Positions 54,756-64,000 of a stretch of 64,000 nucleotides of DNA are shown here, piece after piece. Source of the DNA: Asterias amurensis (lineage: Eukaryota; Echinodermata; Asteroidea; Forcipulatida; Asteriidae); assembly GCF_032118995.1 (NCBI RefSeq), contig NC_092669.1, forward strand, positions 868,001 through 932,000. Direction: 5' to 3'. A program made the translations under genes and the position numbers. The notes beneath the pieces were generated by a model. The model had not been told where the DNA came from, ran no database searches, and saw only the letters and a list, made by a program, of their open reading frames with translations. Numbering within the stretch: the stretch's first letter is position 1; every line of letters starts with the position of its first letter.

Positions 54756-56959
54756 TCAAAAGAAGGATCCTAAGAATGCAATACTTATTTCATCTCCAAT
54801 AGAGAAGGTATTCACCTGCCAGTACCTCGGAGCATAGTACACTGCAAGAAGAACACAAAGACAATTTTTTACAAGAATCCTCGGTTTTGGTTTTCTTCTA
54901 CAGTGTATTGTCAGGTCACCATCTTAAGACCGACTTGACAACCCTTTTATGAGACTCATCGGAAGATGGGTTTTTATAATGAATTGATCTTAATTGCTAA
55001 GCAAAGTGTGATGTCACAATATAAATCACTATGGTAACAAAAGAAACTCCTCCCAAGATGAATCTATAAGGTCAAAAGTTGGTTTCATAAAGCACTAAGA
55101 TTTATCTTAAGATGAGTTGTTGACATTGCCATAGTATTGTGACGTCACACAATTAAGATTGTTGCACATCTTAACATCAATCTTTGTTAAAGACTCTTAT
55201 ACTTACACACATCTGAAGGTTGGAGCACAACACTGACCTCTGTGCAGTTATACTTGCATGGGGTCACAGGGGTCAAGGTGACTTCCTGTGACCCGTAACC
55301 CTGGGTTAACCAAGCATTTGGATGTACAGGCATTGGCTATAAAGAAAAGAAATAACAAAACTCTTTTTAAAGACTTGCGTTAAAAACAGTACCCCACAGT
55401 CGGAAGATCAAAACGAAAAAAGATACAAAAATAAGACTTGTGGATCACCAGCTTTGAACACAAAACGTAGACTTTTGGCTAAAATATTTGATTTATACAA
55501 TTACCTAGACCCAGCTGCCTAGACCTAGTCTAAATGACTGAGTGTACTCACCAAGGAATGAGCCTCTGCAGCAGGAGCATGAATGAGGACAAACATTTCC
55601 GTTGCTACTTCTGCCTTCTTGGGAACAAAGTAAGGTTTTGGAGAAACGTCTCGGATAAGTCGCACACCTCCAGGTTTCAAAACTTTCCTGAAAAAGAAAT
55701 AAACAAAAAGGGTGAATACTTCATGAAGCAGGCTGTTACAAATCCCCCTCACTCACCCTCAAGATATGAATCACCCCCAAACAATAATGCATCGACCCTT
55801 GATACCAACCATTGTACATGGAGATCAGTTTCCAGGACATCCTCAACTGTCCTTGTAGGGTTGAACAATTCACCAATGCTGGTGATAAAGTGGTTGCTGC
55901 TCTGAATATTGTTGGCGCTGTAGTGCAGGAGATCCTTATTGTCAAGATACACTGACTTGAGGTCATCAAAGGTCACTGTGCTCAGGTTTGAATCCTAAAA
56001 ATAAAGAAGGAAAAAATTAGTCAAATCAGATTCCAAGTCAATTAAAGTTGCAAATCAAAGACATTTTCTACATCTTCACAGAAGATTGAAGAAGAAAAAT
56101 ATTTCAAAGAATTTAGGCGTGGTTTGACATTTATGTTTACCTTGACGACAAGAGGTATTCCAGAATGGTAGTAGTATCTGGTATAATTGGTCAAGTTACT
56201 GAATACACGAACAGTTTTGACATTTTCACATGGCCAACAGTCCACTTGAGCAAAGATTCCGTAGAATGGATTGGAGAGGATGCATTCCATTTCATGAAGG
56301 CCTAGGATAAGAAAAAAATTATTATGGTCATTATAAAAAAAATTAAAAACATCAAAATGAAAATAAACAGAATAGTGACAACATACAAAAGTAATACTAG
56401 TTTTGGTGGTGGCAAAATACAGAATTTCTTCCAATAACCCTTTAGACTTCTACTTCAATATCAGTTCGCTCACATGCCTGCAGTGCCAGCCCCACCCACT
56501 CTAGCCCAACGACCACACCCATCTGTCCATGGCAACCCATCATCCACATCCATGGCAACCCACTCATTGACATCTTCCTTCTTCAAACTCACCAGACAAA
56601 TCAAATGCATCTCTCAACGGCATAGAATAATGGCGAATTGACCTCATTATAGGATACATGAATTTCTGCGCCTGTCGCATCATGAAAAGCTCCGTTGGTT
56701 TGTGCAGATTCACCAAACAATACCCCGTAGCTAGCAATGCAACAAAACAGAAAACAGAAACCCCGAAACAACGGCATGCCCGTCCTCTTTTTTTACGAGG
56801 CTGGGCTGGTTTTCTTGCTCCGTTTTCCTCGCCTTTCACAGCTCTTTCAAAACAACTGTCGATTTCTGCGTCGTCCAAACCCCATGTTTTTCCGAGTTGA
56901 CGGAGATTTTGCACATCTTCTACCAAAGCATCGTACAAATCTTCATCCTTGGGTGCCAT
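54756..56959 (-). CDS. C6orf89: C6orf89 / bombesin receptor-activated protein homologue
   Basis: Six exons on the minus strand: 56593-56959, 56141-56301, 55810-55994, 55552-55687, 55207-55336, 54756-54841. Frame is kept and gives 354 residues (human about 350). Residues 1-60 are a charged cytosolic part with a basic run ('PRKKRGR') just before one membrane helix (about 63-85); the rest should be lumenal (type II). Family match: 'VDCWPCENVKTV' against human 'ANCTGCAQKHLKV', and a C-terminal block 'CKYNCTEVSVVLQPSDV' then 'Y....RYWQV' against human 'CRRHCQSVAMPIEPGDI' then 'Y....HWKV'. Overall identity is low, but order, cysteine pairs and length agree. 'NLTNYT' offers N-glycosylation sites. 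Human C6orf89 is a Golgi/membrane protein linked to bombesin-receptor signalling and histone deacetylase stimulation; its biochemical role is unsettled. The exon 3 donor (GTTGGT) is weak but is the only one that fits the phase. Confidence 0.78.
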
Positions 56960-57009
56960 TTTGTCTGAAAATATGCGGTGAAAAAATAATATTATGATTT
57001 ATGTGTCCT

Positions 57010-57017
57010 CACTTCCG
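57010..57017 (-). promoter_or_regulatory. ETS-type site upstream of the C6orf89-like gene
   Basis: CGGAAGTG on the minus strand, about 50 nt upstream of the ATG. The area upstream (57060-57200) is CG-richer than its surroundings and contains 'cgttgcccgcgcgcctgg'. Likely a TATA-less promoter. Confidence 0.35.
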
Positions 57018-58545
57018 CATTAAGCTCATGTATTATGCAACCACTAATTTTAAACTAGCCAAACCAGTCTGCTCTAATACGAGCGCCGATTCACATTATG
57101 CCTTATGATGGTATCACGTTGCGTAAAAATAAAATTACGCTGTAAGGTCGATGGCTAGTTTACTATTTCAGTCGCCGTTGCCCGCGCGCCTGGACCCGCC
57201 CACTTTCTTGAATTCCTGTCTTTGTTTTGTTCGAGGATAATTTATTGATAAAATTAAGAAAAACAAATTTACTTCTTTCCTCAACATTTGTTCATAACTA
57301 ACTTCCAATTATGTTTTTAAAGTTAATTCGTTTCTTCAGATTATGTGAACTAATCCTACCTCCATGGTGAACTCATCTTTTTTTGTTTCAGTTATTTTTT
57401 ATTTACAATAACAATTAAATAATATCGATATAAATGCGACAGCACAGGTTTGTTACAATTTGAAAGACACTGTGCGGTCTCATGTACTCTAGTAGATTTG
57501 TGGGTGTAGTTATTTTAGTTTTCTCCGAAAGGAGAAATAATCACAAAACACCTGCTAAACTTCTAAGTGAAAACCATTTTGAGGCCTAATTTTTTTTCGT
57601 TTTTCAAAGAGTGCGCCCTCTATTTAGCAGACAAAATTATAATTTTATTTGGTTGAAGATGTTTCAACCCACACATTCATAAGAACAATTTTGATTGGAT
57701 GAACGAAAGTGACTATTAGCTTACGTTAAATAGCTCATTGGTATCTGAAAAGTTGTAATAGGTAGTTTAACTTGTATTCTTAATAAAATTGCACTATAAG
57801 TGATTTAATTAGACTAGTAAGTTATGTTTTATAACTTCTGTTAAATTAATTGCTCAAAATGGTTGTTTTACGATCGACCAATGAAAACTCGTCTCTGACA
57901 GACAAACCCATTTCAGTAGCCCCGCCCGTTATATGCACACCAACTTTCAACGTTGAATCTTCGATGGCCGTAGTTTCTCCCCAGGTTTAAAAACCAAATT
58001 TGTTGAAAACGGGGTAGAGTCACGCCCAAAAGAAGAACTTTTCTGAAAGGTCAGTATTTAAAAGTCATTTTGTTAATTAAAGTTTAGATGACTTTGCTTC
58101 CAAAAGAAGAATTAGTGTGCCATAAAATGTTCATGCTGCAGCCTCCCCGATCACACGTCAGGCAGTGGTCGTCGGCCCCACACCACACAACAGTTAGTGA
58201 CAACACGACACACTTTTTTTTATTTAGTCAACATAAAACAATTTGTTCCTTGCACCTCCCGTGCTGCTGCTATGCGGTAGCCGCCCAAGTTTGGAATGGC
58301 CCACGTGCTGTTGACAATTAGTTGAATAAGTTGGGTGCAGCATGAAGGTGGAATTGGTGCACGCACCCTTGTTATATCTTGCACTTTTTAGATGAAGGGC
58401 CCAATGAATGTCTGAAATGTACGTATTCGACTGCAAAGTGTAAGACTGAGTCACTGACTGACACTGACACTAGTGACAGTGACAATTTCTACCTCCATGG
58501 CCATGGGGATGGTTCACTCGACGTCTTCTTGAAGTTGAAATAATC

Positions 58546-58674
58546 ATGGATAACTTTCCGTATGGTGACACCACTTTTTCACTCATTTTTAGAAAAAGGG
58601 ATATCTCATTGAGGTAAATTAGATTATTTCATATCGAATGAAAAAGTGGTGGCGCCATACGGAAACTTTTCCAT
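58546..58674. mobile_element. MITE family G, copy 2
   Basis: 'atggataactttccgtatgg' at the left and 'catacggaaacttttccat' at the right are inverted. AATC lies just outside both ends and may be the target duplication. It closely matches 41862-41993. Confidence 0.75.
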
Positions 58675-58944
58675 AATCATTAATGATGATGATGATTTAC
58701 TTATTATAAATCTATTTATTTAAAAATGAGATTGCTTTTGTAAAACATGTTTCTAACCGTTGTCAATGCAGCATTTAAAGCTCATCACATGAGTGAAAAA
58801 CTAGCAGCTAGTTAGTAGTTAGTTGGGCATCGGATCGCATTCCTCCCAGTCCCATCATAAAGTTTTAGTTAGTTAGACCTAGAGTTCTTGGATGTTTTTA
58901 TTGAATGCACGACGAGGTCGAGGACAGATGGGCAACTTTGGACA

Positions 58945-59085
58945 AGTTTCTGAATCCTGTCACCACATTTTCATTCGTTTTATGATATACCTAATGCAAT
59001 GTAGTATCTCCTCATTTTACCGAAATGAGATAATATTTCCTTTTTGTAAAAATAAGTGGAAAAGTGGTGGCAGAATACCAAAAAA
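58945..59085. mobile_element. MITE family G, decayed copy 3
   Basis: 'tgtcaccacattttcattcg' at the left and 'aaaagtggtggcagaatacc' at the right mirror each other and resemble the arms of copies 1 and 2, with many differences. Confidence 0.45.
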
Positions 59086-60002
59086 TTTCTGCATTTTTAA
59101 TATACAATTCAAATTTAATAAACCATTATGCAAATTTACTAATTTGTACATGATAGTCGATACAACAAGATACTACATGTATGTGATATTTATTGCATTG
59201 AAAAAAAAGCAAGACCCCCCCCCCACATTACATGGTGGCAAAATGATATAATTGTGATGCGTGCACAGCATTTAGTGTACAGTACCCAGTCAACCCTCCT
59301 TATCCCACATACATGTTAATTTACTGTGCCCTAAGCACAAAGCAAAGTTTCTTACTGAAAAGAGAGGAAAGTAGCACTAATTTGAATAGTTTGTGACTAT
59401 TTTTCTGCTTACTTTTTTAGCAGACTTTGTTCAGCAATTATTGTAATTTGGCCCTGGTTTGTACATGCCTTCAAATGTCACCATTGTAGATTTTGTGGTT
59501 TGAGTTTGTGTTTTTGAGATACATTGATCGTTGATTAATGATCTCAAAACACAAAGCAGTTATTGAAATTAATTACTATTTCCTCATTTCCTGGATAAGA
59601 TCATACTGAGCAATGCACAAGTTTTTACACTATCCTTTTCAAGCCTTGTGCACTAATGTGTTCCCTGCTGCGTATGTAGGCCCCCATCGTTAGCCTCTAG
59701 GGCGAAACCCTTGAGCTGGTCAGCAGAACTCTTGACCATTTTTATCATTGATATTCCCATAAGCAGATTGTATCATTGATATTGTTGTAAGCAGATTGAC
59801 GTTTTGGGTCATAAACAAGCAATCTTAATTTAATTAAAAGCCAACAATTAAAATTATTAATATATTTTATGACAAATAAAAATTGTGTCCTTGATCGTCT
59901 TTGCCACTCAGAGACATGGACAAAATAGAGAGACGGCCAACATACGGCCTGCCAGCTGTAAGTAAAAAAATCCACAATGCAAATTTAACATCTTATAAAT
60001 AT

Positions 60003-60080
60003 AAATAGCTCAGTTTAAAGAGCACCGGGCTTGTTAATCCGTAGGTCGCAGTTTCAAGTCCCACTGTAGTAAATTTTTCT
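60003..60080 (+). mobile_element. tRNA-like SINE head
   Basis: 'atagctcagtttaaagagca' (box A-like) and 'gtttcaagtcccactgtag' (box B-like) with the tail 'taaatttttcttttc' as at 16968-17060. It shows no complete cloverleaf. Confidence 0.5.
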
Positions 60081-60179
60081 TTTCTCAACCTAAAAGTATA
60101 ATATCTACTTCAATCACATACACTGTATGCCTATAATTATAAAAGTCATAATCATACAATCCTGCTCCAATAGCTGAAC

Positions 60180-60335
60180 ACACAGGCCTTGAATTGTTTC
60201 TTTTAGGGGCACTTCTTTCGTGCAAGGAAAATTTTAATTTGTATTGGAACTTTGCAAAGGGCAACAAAGCAAAAGCACCTGAGCACCACAGCAATTGCTT
60301 TGGGTGCCGTGGGTTATTTCCAGGCCTGATCATGC
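60180..60335. repeat. Dispersed 'ccttggtgccc' repeat, inverted copy
   Basis: 'ggaactttgcaaagggcaac', 'aagcacctgagcaccac', 'agcaattgctttgggtgcc' and 'caggcctgatcatgcttcg' match the family in reverse orientation. Confidence 0.55.
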
Positions 60336-60889
60336 TTCGTTTTGATAGGTGTGTTGCTTAATTATTTATTTATTTTTGACCAGCCTGGAGTGCTCTTGTC
60401 TTAAGATTCCACATCGTCAGGCTAGTGTCTAATCAAGCTTTGCATAATGCTTTTTCTAAGACTCTTTTTTATACTCTCTGTTTTGTCCAGTAGTATTGAA
60501 CAGGAAACTCGCAAGGGACAAAAATCAATCCCAATGCATTTTCCCCTTAGCAAGTAATTGCATTGTGATTGCTAGTCCGGCTGGTGGTTACGGAGTATAC
60601 ATTGATCAGCCACTGAATTCGCTTGGTACTTGGCCATTCTGGCACCGGTGAAATCCATTCCAAACATAATGAATATAATTCTTGCCCATTGGCGCAATAG
60701 ACTGGCTTTGCAAGTCAATCCAATAGTCTTGGTTTGTTTGGCTCATATTCTAATGCAGTGTGTGTCGTTTCTATTGACTCTGTGTTAGTGTAAGGACTGG
60801 TTAGCAAGTCTAGCAGCAGATGAGTTGTTGACAGATGAAGTGTGATGCAGATGAGTTGGATTTCAGCTTTATTACAAGAGGAAAACATC

Positions 60890-61280
60890 TTAAAGGAACA
60901 CGTTGCCTTGGATCGGACGAGTTGGTCTATAAAAAGCGTTTGAAACCGTTTGTTATGAAATGTATATGGTTAGAAAGAGGTTTTAAAAGTAGAATATAAT
61001 GATCCACACAAGTATCACTCAAAATTGCACGGTTTTCTTTTTACGTCGTGAACTATCACGGTTGGCCAATTATGGGAGTCAAAATTTTGACTCCCATAAA
61101 TGGCCGACCGTGTTATTGGACGAGGTAAAAAGAAAACCACGCAATTTCGAGGCATATTTGTGTAGATCATTGTATTCTACTTTTACATCATCTTTCTAAC
61201 CATGTGCATTTTATAACAAACGGTCACAAAACGCTTTTCAAAGACCAACTCGACCGATCCAAGGCAACGTGTTCCTTTAA
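60890..61280. mobile_element. Foldback element family A, copy 3
   Basis: TTAA + 'aggaacacgttgccttggat' at the left, 'ggcaacgtgttcct' + TTAA at the right. Central inverted pair 'atgggagtcaaaattttgac'. About 390 bp, with exact TTAA on both sides. Confidence 0.88.
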
Positions 61281-62603
61281 TGGGAGGATATCAGGCCTTA
61301 TCCTTTTAAGCAAAAGCAGAAGAAATTGCTTAACAAATTTCTGCTTAAATGAGCAGGATAATAATGGTCACAAACAAATTGTACACCTTATTCGATTTAA
61401 GCATAATTTTATTGTGCTTAGCTACTTTTGGTACATGTAGGTCTACTTTTGTGCCACAGCCTAATGAAATGAGCCTTGCCGCCTAGGCTAGTAATCTTTT
61501 TTTTTTTGCGTCCCTCTTTACTTTGAGAGGAGAGTTTTGCACCTTCATGTTTTACTTGCTGTCATTTTCATTTGGAATACATGTAGATGTAGACCATATC
61601 AAGCGACATGACTCAGTGAACCATTTCCCTTGTATAACTGAGCAAAATGCTTCACAAATTATATCAACTGCTACTCAAAAATCATCATTTGTTACTCAAT
61701 ACTAGCATTCACTGTGCACAAAAAAAGCTTCCGACAAAATGTTTTGCTATGCAAAATTGCTGGATGAAATGTAGACCATACCCACTTACATGACAGGACT
61801 ATTGGCAAGAATCTAGAAATTTAGCACTTGGCACGAAATGTCAAATGCACTATTAATTAGATACACCACACAAGCCAATAGCCAAACACCCTGCATGCAG
61901 TCTAATAGTATAGTGGTTTTCTCAAGCATTTAGTGTATTGTTTATGTACTTCACCTCTTGAAAGACACTTTTGGAGCTACGGATAAAAGTGAATAAGGAT
62001 TTTTAGCCCCTTCACACGAGAGCAATTTAGCAAGGGTCCCTTGTTACATTTTACCATGGTTGTACAATTTTACAAAATGTACCTCATGTGAAAGGAGAAA
62101 AAAATGTTTACTGCCCAAGGTCTCTTTGAAAATGTCAAACCTTGCTAAGTTTTAGCAAGGGAGCCCTGTTAAATTGATGTTGTGTGAAAAGCACTTTGTT
62201 GCAACTGCAGGATATTCAGTTAGCAGAAAACATTTTAAATACATAAGTCATGAAGTACATCGGACTGACAGAAGCACTTCCTGGTGTCATTACTGGGTGT
62301 TGACAATCAGGTGTTGACAATCGGGGTTGGATGACTTCCTTCTCCAACCCATTCATTGAAAATAGTATGCCCAGCTCACCTTATATGGTTCCCAACACAC
62401 CTTATTTGGTGCTCAACACACCTTATTTGGTAACTCAATGCACTCTGTTTGGTACCCAGAGAGCCTTATTTGGATATTGTACTTGATAAATCAGAGGGAA
62501 TGGCATTCCATCGTGTTTTGTGATTGTGCAGTGGTGGTTGAAGGTCAGAATGCCTGTATGCTTAGTAAGAATAGGCCTAAATTTAATGATTATTTGAGTG
62601 CTG

Positions 62604-62995
62604 TTAAAGGCAGTGGACACTATTGGTAATTGTCAAAGACTAGTCTTCACAGTTGGTGTATCTCAACATATGCATAAAATAACAAACCTGTGAAAATTTG
62701 AGCTCAATTGGTCATCGAAGTTGCGAGATAATAATGAAAGAAAAATAACCCTTGTCACGTGAAGTTGTGTGGGTTTAGATGGTTGATTTCGAGACCTCAA
62801 GTTCTAAATCTGAGGTCTTGAAATCAAATTCGTGGGAAATTACTTCTTTCTCGAAAACTATGGCACTTCAGAGGTAGCCATTTCTCACAATGTTTTATAC
62901 CATCAACCTCTCCCCATTACTCGTCACCAAGAAAGGTTTATGCCAATAACATGTTATTATTTTGACTAATTACCAATAGTTTCCACTGCCTTTAA
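62604..62995. mobile_element. Foldback element family B, copy 2
   Basis: TTAA + 'aggcagtggacactattgg' at the left and 'accaatagtttccactgcct' + TTAA at the right. Inner inverted 'gagacctcaa...tgaggtcttg' arms surround the centre at about 62790-62825. It closely matches 26280-26678. Confidence 0.85.
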
Positions 62996-64000
62996 GGGAG
63001 AATGCTGAACATTATTTGGAAGTTATTTGAACAAAATGTTGCTTTCCCTCCGAATGTACACAGAGCCCTGGCAAACCTTTGCTTGATTATTCATGGAATT
63101 TTAAATTAAACATAATGAGGTTTACCTAGAACCAAAAGAAGGTTTGGTTTCAAGATCAACTTTCCGTTTCAGGTTTTGCTTTTTGGGTAGACTTGACTAA
63201 ATCCTTTGATCATACCTTTGCTGTGTGGGTTAGTAAGCACAGTTGTACAACGAATATTATGTTGTTTATAAATATCATTGTGGGGCCTATACGTTGATGA
63301 AACTTAATACTTGCCCACTTATTGTAGATCTTTACGCATGAGTGAACGGCCTTACGCAGGAGACATTTTATGTCAATGTTCCACTTGGCGTACTCCAGTG
63401 CCTATGTAATTAGTAGTGCTGGTTAACTGCTTGGTTTTCTTGAGTTCGGTATTACTGTAATGAATGGTTAAATTTACATTATAACGATTCAACCTTAAGA
63501 TAAGTTTCATCTCATATTTACTTAGCAAACAAGCGCAGCGTGCTCCCGATGATTTAAAGTCCTGAAATATGTTAACTGCTCTTTTTAGCATTATTAACCG
63601 ATGCACAAAAGAAATGGCAGAGCATTCCACTGGAAATACTATTGTGGGGGTTATAAAAACTATTGAGGCATACAATGAATACAAAAGAGCACTATGAACT
63701 TGAACAATAACATGACCTTAGTTTTTGTAGTGGGCGATTGTTGAGCTCTCGTTTGGTGTGTTGTTCAATAGGGGCTGGTTTTGAAAAAATCTAGAATAAA
63801 AACGGTTGAACATGTCCTTTTTAAAATATTATAAAATCTGTGCACAAAAGGGTTAAGGGCGAATGCTGACATATCTGTAGTACTTTGTGTATGCAGATGT
63901 TGAAACTACATGTTCAACAAATAAACACTCGATGGATTCAGAGGACAATGCACACAGCAATGTAAACAGCGTATAAGAAGTGAGACCACTCAAATACTAC

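Larger units (their letters stand above)
57018..64000. other. Terminal non-coding region
   Basis: No exon supported on either strand. Contents: MITE family G copies (58546-58674 and 58945-59085), family C copy (about 59320-59455), SINE head (60003-60080), dispersed repeat (60180-60335), family A foldback (60890-61280), family C copy (61310-61480) and family B foldback (62604-62995). 57.0-57.3 kb is probably the promoter of the C6orf89-like gene. The rest is AT-rich DNA with nothing recognised. Confidence 0.45.

Noticed and set aside
63373-63684. A 103-codon minus-strand frame at the right edge
   Set aside because: The composition looks random, no domain is recognisable and there are no flanking splice signals.

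Overview
This is a stretch of an animal nuclear genome. Every recognisable gene is split by GT–AG introns, the introns and gaps are AT-rich, and short palindromic transposons, tRNA-derived SINEs and minisatellites fill most of the non-coding DNA. The proteins are clear orthologues of human genes but diverged well beyond vertebrate levels. The repeat style suggests a marine invertebrate deuterostome, and an echinoderm such as a sea star is my best guess. The sequence alone does not prove that.

Layout: (1) 94-8110, plus strand, the last 13 coding exons of TTC17, a TPR protein; its N-terminal part lies off the left edge. (2) 16628-25452, plus strand, a complete NDR-family kinase (STK38/STK38L) in 10 coding exons, probably with an upstream non-coding exon. 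(3) 33968-34714 and 37156-39913, minus strand, a tandem pair of TMEM86 (YhhN-family lysoplasmalogenase) genes. (4) 42244-45024, plus strand, ribosomal protein RPS10 in five coding exons. (5) 46874-51140, plus strand, myotrophin (MTPN), four exons, with a decayed extra copy of exon 2 in intron 1 and a 1.4-kb minisatellite in intron 2. (6) 54756-56959, minus strand, a six-exon homologue of human C6orf89 (bombesin receptor-activated protein). From 57.0 kb to the end I see no gene, only promoter-like sequence and mobile-element relics.

The genes do not form one pathway. They are mostly broadly used cell genes: actin/cilium-linked TTC17, the Hippo-related kinase NDR, plasmalogen breakdown by TMEM86, ribosome assembly by RPS10, and actin capping/NF-kB control by myotrophin. 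The neighbourhood itself is informative. The human counterparts of STK38, RPS10 and C6orf89 all lie on 6p21, and those of TTC17 and TMEM86A on 11p, so the block may preserve old linkage.

The mobile-element layer is rich: at least two families of foldback elements flanked by TTAA, a Harbinger-like MITE with TTA duplications inside a SINE, a MITE with an exact 9-bp duplication inside a minisatellite, and several other terminal-inverted-repeat elements. I found no CRISPR array, operon, rRNA or credible functional tRNA, no recognisable retroviral or capsid-bearing element, and no convincing new biological system.
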